The notes under the pieces: generated by a model | Database searches by the model: none | Seen by the model: the letters and a program-made list of their open reading frames with translations, nothing else | Told to the model about the DNA's origin: nothing | Position numbers and translations under genes: made by a program | DNA from: an uncultured Campylobacter sp. | Lineage (GTDB): Bacteria > Campylobacterota > Campylobacteria > Campylobacterales > Campylobacteraceae | Reading direction: 5' to 3' | DNA: 64,000 nt | Assembly: GCF_938017775.1 (NCBI RefSeq) | Contig: NZ_CALIIU010000022.1 | Coordinates: 5,032-69,031 of the forward strand | Shown: positions 8,501-16,611 of the stretch, in pieces | Layout of the letters: every line of letters begins with the position of its first letter | Position numbering within the stretch: position 1 is the stretch's first letter

Positions 8501-8824
8501 AAAGCCTTTGTAAATTTTGAAATTTGAGTTAATTTAGAATTCCTAGGCGACGGATTTAAATTTAAGGCCGATCGCTTTTATGAAATTTCGCTTTTAAATT
8601 TTGAAATTTTATGTTTTGGGCGTGCGGCACGGCGTGAGTTTGCGCGTAGAATTACGCTATGATAAGATTAAAATTTCACGCTGCGAAAGAGCAGTGAGTA
8701 AGACGATCCTTCGGGTAAATTTGACCGCGGATAAAGCGGATTTGATGCTGAACTACTATCTTTAAGATAAGCTTTTGTTTAAAAATATATAATTCACATT
8801 TCATTTAATTTCAAAGGAGAAACT
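8501..8824. other. Gene gap with a weak 54-codon ORF
   Basis: Mostly AAATTT-type intergenic DNA. One frame, 8601 (TTG) to 8765, reads a plausible peptide with the end LTADKADLMLNYYL, but there is no ATG or clear ribosome site; it may be a gene remnant. The promoter for the next gene is likely in the AT-rich 8775-8810 (TATATAAT). Confidence 0.35.
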
Positions 8825-9583
8825 GTGAAAGGAACTATTTTGGCTAAGGGCATTATCCTTGCCGCAGATGAGAGCCGCTACTCATACCAGCAAGAGGATG
8901 TGAAATCGGCAAATGAGGAAGGCAAACCAGTCGTTTTGAGTCAAGGCGATGAAGTTGATTTTATCGCAGAGGGGCAAACTGCAAAGGAGATATACCTTAC
9001 AAAAACAAAGCTCATTAACGTAGATTTCTCTAATTTTTCTCTTGGGGATGATAATTTATCAACCATCAGAACGCTTGGACTAGCGGGATCGGCGCTACCG
9101 ATTTTAGGCGTTATTCCGTTTATCGGTTTAGTTTTCGTTATCGCAGGTTTTATATGTATATTGCTCGCTATCATCAAGCTTTCAAATAAAGCTGCCAGCC
9201 CTACGCTTAAGAAAAACTACATCATTTATCTAGTAGCCACCGTCGTAGCGACCATACTTATCTTTATAGGTGCGACTATGGGGGTGTTTGCGCTGATAGG
9301 CGCGAGCGCTAAATATGGCAGTGCTAGCGGTATCGGCATAGCCATCGGCGTCATTTTCTTCATCGCCGGCATAATCGGTATGATTTATGCGTTTTTTAAA
9401 GAATTCCAAGTTTATAATGAGCTTTCAAGAATATCGGGCGATAAATTTTTCCTCTATTACTTCATTTGCACGGTCGTCGGTGCGCTAACGGTCGCTATCG
9501 TTATCGGATATTTTATACTGTTAGCGGCGTTTATCTTACAAATCATCGCTTGGTATAGATTGCGAGAGATTAAGGCGGCTTAA
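8825..9583 (+). CDS. Multi-pass membrane protein with N-terminal OB/cold-shock-like domain
   Basis: 252 residues starting at GTG behind AAAGGAGAAAC. The first ~65 residues look like a small beta-barrel of the kind fused to membrane domains: GxILAADESRYSY.ED, then GDEVDFIAEGQTAKEIYL, recalling a cold-shock-like fold. After this come four hydrophobic regions (about 88-118, 132-162, 170-192, 208-242), as in DUF996/DUF4234-type proteins. The function is unknown. It has no operon partner: the gene downstream is convergent and 122 nt away. Confidence 0.6.
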   Translation: MKGTILAKGIILAADESRYSYQQEDVKSANEEGKPVVLSQGDEVDFIAEGQTAKEIYLTKTKLINVDFSNFSLGDDNLSTIRTLGLAGSALPILGVIPFIGLVFVIAGFICILLAIIKLSNKAASPTLKKNYIIYLVATVVATILIFIGATMGVFALIGASAKYGSASGIGIAIGVIFFIAGIIGMIYAFFKEFQVYNELSRISGDKFFLYYFICTVVGALTVAIVIGYFILLAAFILQIIAWYRLREIKAA

Positions 9584-9705
9584 ATTTTTGTATTTTTGAT
9601 CGGCAGGTAAATTTACGCAAACAAAACCCCGCCGATAAATTTTAATTTTGCGAGTTTATGCGCAAATCCGCATTGTAAATTTAATGGCTCCGTGATATTT
9701 TAAAT

Positions 9706-10197
9706 TTAAACGCGATATAGACTAAAGCAGCCGTAGTCGGTGCGCACGGCCAAAACTTCCTCGCCGTTTATGCGCTCAAATTTCGCCTCGCAGCGCTTCA
9801 CGACGTGCGAGAGCTCGAAGCTAAGCTGCAAATTACCGCTTTTTAGATCGATGATGCGGGCTTTGTCGTAATTAATCAATGCGAGCCGTGAAACGTCCGC
9901 ACTAATGCAAAGCTCGTCCGCCTCGGCGCATTCAGCTCGTAGCCACGCAGGATTAAGCCACTCGCCGCTTGCAACGTCAATGCAAACTAGCTTGCTCGCG
10001 TAGCGCTCCTTGCCCAGCACCGAGCCGTCCGCCAAAAAGCAAATTTTATCAAAAATGCCGAAATCGCCTTTTATCTCGTTTAAAATTTCGCCGTTTAGCG
10101 TGCTTAAAATTTTGATCTCGTTTTGTTTGCAATGAAGCGCCAGCCGCGCGCCGTCATCGCTAATCGCGGCGCACAAGGTCGGTGTATAGCTTTTCAT
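9706..10197 (-). CDS. Beta-propeller-like protein (second half of a split WGR/propeller pair)
   Basis: 163 residues starting at ATG 10197, which overlaps the upstream gene's TGA as ATGA. It has WD/propeller-like blades: AAISDDGARLALHC, IKILSTLNGEI, LVCIDVASGEW, CISADVSRLALI and ARIIDLKSGNLQLSF. The open frame extends upstream to 10293, but those codons lie inside the upstream gene. With the preceding ORF it would make one WGR-plus-propeller protein, so this is either a genuinely split, coupled pair or the product of a frameshift at 10190-10200. Confidence 0.65.
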   Translation of the reverse strand: MKSYTPTLCAAISDDGARLALHCKQNEIKILSTLNGEILNEIKGDFGIFDKICFLADGSVLGKERYASKLVCIDVASGEWLNPAWLRAECAEADELCISADVSRLALINYDKARIIDLKSGNLQLSFELSHVVKRCEAKFERINGEEVLAVRTDYGCFSLYRV

Positions 10198-10835
10198 TCG
10201 GATCTGTACTCGGCTAGAGGCGAAATCTCGTCGCCGCGCAAAGTAAAAATTTGACCGAACATCGCAAACGACGCCATATCTTTCGCCGCACAAACGAAAC
10301 TCGTAAATTCTTTGCTATTTTTAAAGCTCAACCATTGAGAGAGATCGCTAAATTCGCCGCTTGCGGGATCAAATTTAAAGATAAAATGATCCAGATCCAA
10401 AAGCAAAACCTCACCCGCACGCTCCGCCCGCCATGCAAGCGGCTTTGGCAGGACGATCTGCTGCTTTACGGCGCCGCTCGCGTCCAGCCTGATGAGAAAG
10501 TCATCCAGCGCGCCGCCCTCTTTGTAGCCGCCGCATTTATAGACGAAAAGATCGTCTCCCGTGCCCGCAAAGGCCAGCGCGCCCGTGTAACCGCCGCCGA
10601 TATAGATGTGCAAACTCGCCTCGCCCGCTTTGGCGTCTGCGTTTTGCAGGACGTAGCCTTTCTTTAGGCTCTCCCACTCCTTTTTCACGCAGGCTTTTTG
10701 CGCCTCGTCCGCGCCGGCAAACTCCTTTTGCGTCTGCCTCGTTTTGCCGTTTTTGACGCTCTCGCTGATTAAAATTTTGCCCTCGACGCGCAAATTTAAT
10801 CGGTCGCCGCTGGTTAAATTTATCAAATTTTTCAT
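10194..10835 (-). CDS. WGR-domain protein with propeller blades (first half of the pair)
   Basis: 213 residues. The N-terminal ~65 residues match the WGR pattern (KNGKTRQTQKEF, then EAQKACVKKEWESLKKGYV), a small domain found in MolR and PARP-like proteins. The rest forms propeller-like blades (YIGGGYTGALAFAGTG, DFLIRLDASG, LLLDLDHFIFKFDPASGEF). AGGAGC lies before the ATG. The C-terminus stops abruptly at EYRSE, exactly where the next blade begins in the other frame. The role is unknown; MolR-type WGR-propeller proteins have been linked to metal-related regulation, with weak evidence. Confidence 0.65.
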   Translation of the reverse strand: MKNLINLTSGDRLNLRVEGKILISESVKNGKTRQTQKEFAGADEAQKACVKKEWESLKKGYVLQNADAKAGEASLHIYIGGGYTGALAFAGTGDDLFVYKCGGYKEGGALDDFLIRLDASGAVKQQIVLPKPLAWRAERAGEVLLLDLDHFIFKFDPASGEFSDLSQWLSFKNSKEFTSFVCAAKDMASFAMFGQIFTLRGDEISPLAEYRSE

Positions 10836-10890
10836 TTTCGCTCCTGCGGATTGTTTTGAAAATTATCGCAAAAACCCGCTTAAAGGCCGC

Positions 10891-11445
10891 CTAAATATCG
10901 ATAACGCCGAGGTGCGAGAGCAAAATTTTAACCCCGATTAGGATCAAAATCGCGCCGCCTAAAACGAGCGCCTTTGAGTGCAGGTATTCGCCCGTTAGCT
11001 TGCCTGCGTAGCACGCCGCGACACACAGCGCGAAGCAGACGAGCCCGATTACGCAACAGGCGTAAAGGATGTTTATCTCGCCAAAGGCAAAGGTCACGCC
11101 CACGGCTATAGCATCGATGCTGGTAGCGATCGCACCCAGCACCAGCTCCTTCGTGCTTAGGCGTAGAGCTGGCTCGTCCTGCTCGCGGCGGGATTCCGCG
11201 ATCATCTTGACGCCTAAAAACGATAAAATTCCAAACGCGACGAAGTGATCGATCTGCGCGATAAATTTTACGAAATTTATCCCCAAAGCGTAGCCCGCAA
11301 GCGGCATTATAAACTGAGCCGCCGCGTAGAAAAACGCGATGCGCACGATCTGCGCAAATTTAAAATTCGGATATTTCGCGCCGTTTGAGATACTAAGCGC
11401 GACGCTGTCCATCGCAAGCGCAAAAGCGATGAGTAAAAGCTCCAT
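10891..11445 (-). CDS. mntP: Manganese efflux pump MntP
   Basis: 184 residues, six helices, the usual MntP length. It exports Mn2+ across the inner membrane. Both internal-repeat motifs are present: AMDSVALSISNG (Asp13) and TSIDAIAVG (Asp111). I looked for a yybP-ykoY manganese riboswitch in the 86 nt upstream and saw none. Upstream lies the divergent DUF4197-like gene, sharing an AT-rich promoter gap (11446-11531). Confidence 0.93.
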   Translation of the reverse strand: MELLLIAFALAMDSVALSISNGAKYPNFKFAQIVRIAFFYAAAQFIMPLAGYALGINFVKFIAQIDHFVAFGILSFLGVKMIAESRREQDEPALRLSTKELVLGAIATSIDAIAVGVTFAFGEINILYACCVIGLVCFALCVAACYAGKLTGEYLHSKALVLGGAILILIGVKILLSHLGVIDI

Positions 11446-11531
11446 ATTTAGCCCTTTTGGTATTATAAAAGCGTTGATTATACATTAAAATTTCTGAAAT
11501 AAAATGAACAATCTTAAATCGGGAAAAAGCC

Positions 11532-12161
11532 TTGCTTAAAAATCTAATTCTTTGCCTTTTGCCGCTCATAGCGGCTGCGAGTTGGGAAGAGGTCGCCGTA
11601 AAGGGGCTGGACGTAGTCATCAGCGCAAACGTGGGCGATAGCGAAAATTTCAAAAGCTCGCTAAGTACTCTGATCGAACGCGCTGCAAATGAGTACGAAC
11701 GCACTGGCGTACAGGATTACGAGCTTGATCTGCCTAGCTACATTACCGAGCGTGCGGGCAAAAAAAGCATCGCCGTGCAAAATATGCGCCGCCTGGCCAC
11801 TCAAAAGCTAAATCCGGCGATCGAGCCGCTAAAAAATTTGATACTTACTAAAATCAAAGAGATGCCCGAGGCCGATACCAAGGCGGTTATGAGCGGCGAA
11901 GTGCTGTTTAGCCACTATCTACGCACAAACGCCTTTGATGAAATTTACGATATTTTGCTGCCGTTCGCGCGCGCTCTGGGCTCGGACGCGGGCTTTGCCA
12001 AAAGCTACAAAAACGCCGTGGGCAAGGAGATTGCGGATGATTTCGGCAGCGAATTCAGTAGCGCCTTCATCAACGAAAGCTTTGATTTTTTGAGCAAAAA
12101 CGAAAGGGAGTTTCGCAAAAACTCGGGCGCGATTTTAAACGCGATAAAGACGGTCAGATAG
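11532..12161 (+). CDS. Exported DUF4197-like protein
   Basis: 209 residues from a TTG start, with a short signal peptide (LILCLLPLIAAAS). The body resembles DUF4197 proteins: a run of helices with LNPAIEPLKNLILTKIKEM, AVMSGEVLFSHYLR and LLPFARALGS, matching the family's 'SG...a..yfr..t...l...f.P....a' layout. Similarity is from memory and distant. The predicted location is the periplasm. The start is uncertain, as no strong ribosome site precedes it. Confidence 0.6.
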   Translation: MLKNLILCLLPLIAAASWEEVAVKGLDVVISANVGDSENFKSSLSTLIERAANEYERTGVQDYELDLPSYITERAGKKSIAVQNMRRLATQKLNPAIEPLKNLILTKIKEMPEADTKAVMSGEVLFSHYLRTNAFDEIYDILLPFARALGSDAGFAKSYKNAVGKEIADDFGSEFSSAFINESFDFLSKNEREFRKNSGAILNAIKTVR

Positions 12162-12206
12162 GCGCGCAACTACGATAAGATCTCGGCGAAATTCTACTTT
12201 AAATTT

Positions 12207-14096
12207 ATGAAAAATTCTATCTCGGAGCTCGCGGAAAATTTTAATTCAAAATCCGCTTTAAATTTTATTTTAGATCCGGTGCGCGAGCGCGCGAAAAACA
12301 CAGCTTTAAATTCTGCTTCAAATGTGGCGTTTACGTGCGCGAAAAATACAGCGCCTGGCGGTGCGGTAAATTTCGCTCCCGCTCCCTACCTCAAAAGAAA
12401 TTTCAAATTTCAAGACGCGGCCGCCGAGTTAAATTTCATCTGCAAAAGAAATTTAAAATTTTATCCCGTTTCGGTCGGTTTTGCCGTATGCAATCGTGCC
12501 TCGGCCAGTTTTGCCGCGCGCAATCTCGTCGCGCTCTATTCCGCTCCGCGCGTCAAAAATCCAGGGAGAAAATTCGCTTTAAATTCCGCGGCTATTGCGC
12601 TAAATTTAAAGCCCGCGCAGGATATGAGCCGCACCGAAAATAAAGCTTTAAATTCTGCAAAATCTCCCGAAACAAATCCTTGCGAAAATTCCGCAAGAAA
12701 TTTCAAGCGAAATTTTATATTAAATTTTACGGAAAATTCCATTCATAGCGGCGCAAATAGCGCGAGTTCGCTAAGCCGTGCAAGCGTCGTAGACGATCCA
12801 AATTTAAGCTCTGCAAAAAGCCTTGCTGACGCCCATACGCGACGCTCAAAGAAAAATTTTACTGGGGTTCTTGCAAACGATCCGGACTCCGCTCATACGC
12901 CGCAGAGCTTTGGATTGAAAAATTTTGAGGCGCGGAATTTTGCGAAGAAATCCAATTCGGCACAGAATTCTAGCTCCGCTCGAAGCTTAAATTCCGCGCA
13001 GAATTTCGATTTCGCGCAAAGCTCTGATTCTACGCAGAGCCCTGCTGCTGCGCAAAATTCTGCCTCTACGCAAAACTGCACGCAAAGCTCGAATTCCGCG
13101 CAGAGTTTCGGGCAAAATTCTAATTCCGTGCAAAGCCGCGCGCAAAACCCCGTTCCGCCTAGCAGGCTGTGGGACCTGGGGCTACTTTTCGTGGCGATCG
13201 TTTGGGGATGCACTTTCGTGCCGGTTCAGCGCGCGCTGCATAGCGGCGACGTTTTTAGCTTTTTGTTTTGGCGCTTTTTGGCGGCGAGCATTTTTACTTA
13301 CCTCGCCTGCCTGCGCTTCGGCGTCAAATTTGACCGCGGCACGATAGGGCGGGGCGTGTTTTGCGGGCTGATGCTGTTTTGCGATTTTTCCTGCCAGACC
13401 ATAGCGCTTGATTATGCGCTATCATCGACGGTGGCGTTTATTTTGGGGCTAAATGTCGTCATCGTGCCCTTTTTGATGCTTGCGTTTTTCAGCAAAAAGA
13501 TCGGTGCTAGCGCCTTTGGCGGCGCGGTCGTGGCGCTTTTGGGGCTGTATTTTTTAAGCGGAGCAAGCGGCGCGGTGGGATTTGGCATAGGTGAGCGGTT
13601 GACGCTGATTTCGGCGTTTGCATACGCGCTTCACATCGTATTTACGGGCGTCTGTGCGCGCAAAAGCAATCTCTACGGCTTTGTGATCGTGCAGTTTATC
13701 TGCGTCTGCGTCTGCGCGCTGATCGCGGCGGTTTTCACTCCGCACGCGGAATTTGAAGGCGAGATAAAGGTGCTAGGAAATTTAATCTTTTCGCCGAGCT
13801 TCGACTTCGTTTTTGCGCTGGTTTTGACCTCGATCTTTGCCACTGTCGCGGCGTTTGTGATTCAAACAATGGCGCAAAACCGCGGCGTAAGCGAGATAAA
13901 AACGGTGCTGATTTTCGCGCTGGAGCCCGTAAGCGCGGGCATTATGGGGTATGCTTTCGGTGAGAAGCTAAGCGCGCTTCAAATTTTGGGTGCGGCGCTG
14001 ATACTCGCGGGCATCCTGCTTAGCGAGCTGGGCGGGATTTTAGGCGCGAAGTTTGCTAAAGACCGAGCTTGCGAAAAAGCAGACCGAGGCGACTAG
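12207..14096 (+). CDS. EamA/DMT-family transporter with abnormal ~307-residue N-terminal extension
   Basis: The C-terminal ~320 residues are a normal ten-helix EamA (RhaT/DMT) permease: LLFVAIVWGCTFVPVQ starts helix 1 and a second EamA repeat follows, ending near 14050. The first ~307 codons are different: no family, rich in Asn/Ser/Ala/Gln, with degenerate repeats (NSAQ, AQNS, SAQSF). Its DNA uses the same AAATTCCGCG / AAATTT words as the gene gaps. GTG at 13128 would give a usual 322-residue transporter and may be the true start; no ribosome site is clear at either place. The 3' end overlaps the convergent metal permease gene by 57 nt. Confidence 0.7.
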   Translation: MKNSISELAENFNSKSALNFILDPVRERAKNTALNSASNVAFTCAKNTAPGGAVNFAPAPYLKRNFKFQDAAAELNFICKRNLKFYPVSVGFAVCNRASASFAARNLVALYSAPRVKNPGRKFALNSAAIALNLKPAQDMSRTENKALNSAKSPETNPCENSARNFKRNFILNFTENSIHSGANSASSLSRASVVDDPNLSSAKSLADAHTRRSKKNFTGVLANDPDSAHTPQSFGLKNFEARNFAKKSNSAQNSSSARSLNSAQNFDFAQSSDSTQSPAAAQNSASTQNCTQSSNSAQSFGQNSNSVQSRAQNPVPPSRLWDLGLLFVAIVWGCTFVPVQRALHSGDVFSFLFWRFLAASIFTYLACLRFGVKFDRGTIGRGVFCGLMLFCDFSCQTIALDYALSSTVAFILGLNVVIVPFLMLAFFSKKIGASAFGGAVVALLGLYFLSGASGAVGFGIGERLTLISAFAYALHIVFTGVCARKSNLYGFVIVQFICVCVCALIAAVFTPHAEFEGEIKVLGNLIFSPSFDFVFALVLTSIFATVAAFVIQTMAQNRGVSEIKTVLIFALEPVSAGIMGYAFGEKLSALQILGAALILAGILLSELGGILGAKFAKDRACEKADRGD

Positions 14097-14843
14097 GATG
14101 ATCGAAGCGCCGCTGGTTAGATTGAGCTTAAAGCTCAAAATAAGCCCCGCCGCGCAGAAAAGCGCTGATAGCGCGCAGCTTATCGCCATCATCGAGCCTA
14201 AGTTTTTTGAAATTTTTTCGGCGATAAAGGGCGGGATCGTCATCAGCGAGATCACTAAGATTAGTCCTACGATCTGAATCGACGCGACCACCGCGAGGCT
14301 CGCCATCACCACGAGGACATAGTAAAAGACGCTCGTATTTACCCCACGCAGCAGGGCGAATTCCTTATCGAAGCTGATCGCTAAAAACTGCCTGTAAAAG
14401 CACGCCGTAAGCGCCGCAAACGTCGCGTCGCAAATGCCGATGAAGATTAAATTTTCGTGATTTATCGCTAAGATCGAGCCGAATAAAAAGCTCATCAGAT
14501 CGGATTTGTACCCAGGCGTGAGATCGGCGAATATTATCCCCAGCGCCATTCCAAACGCCCATATCGCGCCGATTACGGCATCGAAGCGCTCGGTATTTCG
14601 CAGCGTGACGTAGGCGATGAGCAGCCCCAAAAACAGCGCAAATACGCTAGCTCCCAGTACGGGCGAGATGCCTAAAAATAGCGCGATGCCGATGCCGCCG
14701 TATGCGCCGTGCGCGATGCCGCCTGCTATGAAGCTCATGCGATTTATCACGACTAAAGAGCCCACGACGCCGCAGACTATACTGACCAAAAGCCCGCCGA
14801 GTAGGGCGTTTTGCATGAAATCATAGGATAGAATTTCAGCCAT
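14040..14843 (-). CDS. znuB: Zinc/manganese-type ABC transporter permease
   Basis: 267 residues, eight to nine helices, of the ABC-3 family (ZnuB/MntB). It forms the membrane channel for a divalent metal. Visible signatures are SFIAGGIAHGAYGGIG near residue 38 and the GLILVISLMTIPPFIAEK helix. Its start overlaps the ATPase gene by 8 nt, so the two are one operon. No ZnuA-type binding protein is next to them, so the partner is encoded elsewhere. Zn versus Mn cannot be decided from sequence. Confidence 0.87.
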   Translation of the reverse strand: MAEILSYDFMQNALLGGLLVSIVCGVVGSLVVINRMSFIAGGIAHGAYGGIGIALFLGISPVLGASVFALFLGLLIAYVTLRNTERFDAVIGAIWAFGMALGIIFADLTPGYKSDLMSFLFGSILAINHENLIFIGICDATFAALTACFYRQFLAISFDKEFALLRGVNTSVFYYVLVVMASLAVVASIQIVGLILVISLMTIPPFIAEKISKNLGSMMAISCALSALFCAAGLILSFKLNLTSGASIILVASVCFFASSVFSKLRA

Positions 14844-15603
14844 TTTTGCACTCCTTGCAGCAGCATTCGTTAAGCGCGAGATCGACGGCGCAAAAGTGCC
14901 CGTGCTCGCGTCGCAGGTGATCTAAAAATTCCGCTCTGCCCCCCGGATCGATCTCGTGGGTGTGCGCCGAGCCGTTTGCGACGTAAAGCGCGCGGTTTGC
15001 GTAGTTTAGCGCGAGTTGCACGTCGTGGCTGATTAAAATTATGCCGCAGCCGCCCTCGTTTAGGGATTTTAAAAGCTCGTAAATTTGAACCTGCCCCATC
15101 GTATCTATGCTCGCTAGCGGCTCGTCAAGAAGTAAAATTTTAGCCTTCGCGCACAGCGCCCGCGCGATGTAAACGCGCTGTCTCTGCCCGCCGCTAAGCT
15201 CGCTGATACGGCAGTCAGCTAAGCTTTGCATACCTACGCGCTCCAAGGCTTGCATGGCTTGCTCGCGCTCGGATTTTGAGTAAAAGCCGAAAATTTTCTT
15301 ATCTATCAGCCCCATTAAAACGACTTCGAGCACGCTGATGGGAAAGCTTTTGTTTATCGCGATGAACTGCGGTACGTAGCCCATTTGCGCCCTGGCAAGC
15401 GCGGGCGATCTGCCTAAAATTTCGATCGTGCCCGAGCTTGGTTGTAGCAGCCCCAAAAGCAGCTTCAAAAGGGTGCTTTTGCCGCCGCCGTTGGGCCCGA
15501 AAATCGCCAAAAAATCGCGCAGCTCGTAGCTTAAGTTTATATCTTTTAAAATTTCGCGTTTTTCGTAAGCAAAGTTTAAATTTTTTATCGTCACGTCCGC
15601 CAT
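14836..15603 (-). CDS. znuC: Zinc/manganese-type ABC transporter ATPase
   Basis: 255 residues from ATG 15603, chosen because AAAGGG precedes it; the frame is open to 15666, but those codons look like leader. Walker A is GPNGGGKS (36-43), the Q-loop YVPQF, the signature LSGGQRQRV, Walker B ILLLDEPLASID and the switch His in LISHD. The C-terminus has a His/Cys tail (HTHE, HGHFC, then CCCKEC) likely to bind metal and perhaps sense it, an inference. It energises the permease encoded just downstream. Confidence 0.9.
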   Translation of the reverse strand: MADVTIKNLNFAYEKREILKDINLSYELRDFLAIFGPNGGGKSTLLKLLLGLLQPSSGTIEILGRSPALARAQMGYVPQFIAINKSFPISVLEVVLMGLIDKKIFGFYSKSEREQAMQALERVGMQSLADCRISELSGGQRQRVYIARALCAKAKILLLDEPLASIDTMGQVQIYELLKSLNEGGCGIILISHDVQLALNYANRALYVANGSAHTHEIDPGGRAEFLDHLRREHGHFCAVDLALNECCCKECKNG

Positions 15604-15702
15604 GAACGCCCTTTCGCCTAGATTTTGAAAGCATTTATTATAGCCCAAATTCGGAAAAATTGCCAAATTTTGCTATTATTACAAAAAATTTAAAGGCAAG
15701 CG

Positions 15703-16611
15703 GTGGAGAAAATCGGCGAAAAAACACATGAAAATAGCTGGGATAAAAAGTCCGAAAGTTACGCTAAATTTAGCGGCGAGTTAGGAGATTTCGGCAAGCG
15801 GGTGTTTGAGATACTGCGCGGCTGGGGGGTGAGCTTTGCGGGTAAAAGCGTGCTTGACGTGGGCGCCGGTACGGGGGTTTACTCGCTGTATCTCGCGTCG
15901 CTGGGCGCCAAGGTCACGGCGATCGATAGCTCGGAGGGGATGCTGCGCGAGCTAAGGCGCAGCGCGGGGGAGTTTGGCATCAGCTTGCAAAACGTATTAA
16001 ATTTAAGCTTTGCGGAGTTTTGCGAGCGGCTGAGCCGCGATGGTTTTGCAAATGCGGCGGGCGAAAATTTTAAAATTTATCCGCGCTCGCAGAGCGAAAT
16101 TTCAAATGTGCAAGCTCAAGAAGTCCGGGCTTTAAATTTAAAAGACGCTGCGAGCAAAACCCACGAGAGCGAAAATTTTAAAATTCCCGCAGTTTTTGAT
16201 ATCGCGTTTCTTACGATGAGCCCTGCACTGAAGAGCACGGAGGATTTTGAGGCGTTTTTGGCTTTAGGCGAGCGAAAAATTTATCTAAACTGGGCGAGCG
16301 AGCGCAATTCATCGATGCTTGCGCCGCTTTTTGAGCGCTTTGGCACGGGGCATAAAAGACTTGCTACCGCCGCCGAAAAGTTCGAGGCGCTACTAAAGAC
16401 GCGCGACATCAAATTTAAAAGCGAAATTTTAACTGAAAAGCGCGAGCAAAAACGCAGCCTGCAAGAAGCTGTGCAAAACGCCGCATGGCACCTACATATG
16501 GACGGCGCGAAGGCCAGTGAGCGCGAGATCGAGGAGATTTTGAAAAAGCGGGCTAAAGGCGGGATGATAAGCGATGAGATCGAAGCGAGTTTTAAGCTGT
16601 TTTATATTTAG
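15703..16611 (+). CDS. Class I SAM methyltransferase carrying an in-frame repeat insertion
   Basis: 302 residues from GTG 15703. The SAM site is VLDVGAGTG (50-58) and the acidic loop AIDSSEGM follows (73-80). Residues 119-161 are an apparent insertion: ENFKI occurs at 121-125 and again at 157-161, encoded by identical GCGAAAATTTTAAAATT copies 108 nt apart. Without the stretch, FAEFCE would lead directly to FDIAFLTMSPAL, the usual post-II motif. The substrate is unknown. The 3' end overlaps the peroxidase gene by 38 nt, so they may be co-translated. Confidence 0.8.
   Translation: MEKIGEKTHENSWDKKSESYAKFSGELGDFGKRVFEILRGWGVSFAGKSVLDVGAGTGVYSLYLASLGAKVTAIDSSEGMLRELRRSAGEFGISLQNVLNLSFAEFCERLSRDGFANAAGENFKIYPRSQSEISNVQAQEVRALNLKDAASKTHESENFKIPAVFDIAFLTMSPALKSTEDFEAFLALGERKIYLNWASERNSSMLAPLFERFGTGHKRLATAAEKFEALLKTRDIKFKSEILTEKREQKRSLQEAVQNAAWHLHMDGAKASEREIEEILKKRAKGGMISDEIEASFKLFYI
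16061..16185 (+). repeat. 17-nt direct repeats bounding an in-frame insertion
   Basis: GCGAAAATTTTAAAATT occurs at 16061-16077 and again at 16169-16185. The spacing is 108 nt, a multiple of three, so the enclosed segment can be gained or lost without breaking the frame. The core AAAATTTTAAAATT is the palindromic word found throughout the gene gaps. Confidence 0.75.

Noticed and set aside
10251..10667. 138-codon plus-strand frame
   Set aside because: Antisense to the WGR gene, whose domains and ribosome site are convincing.
11446..11531. Manganese riboswitch before mntP
   Set aside because: The leader is only about 86 nt, AT-rich and shared with a divergent gene; no yybP-ykoY core was seen.
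12893..13213. 106-codon minus-strand Cys/Glu-rich frame
   Set aside because: Antisense reading of the NSAQ-repeat DNA before the EamA transporter; the repetition (AELEFCAELCV-like) comes from the DNA repeat.
15604..15666. N-terminal extension of the metal ABC ATPase
   Set aside because: The internal ATG at 15603 has a good ribosome site and gives the normal family start; the extra 21 codons have no family match.
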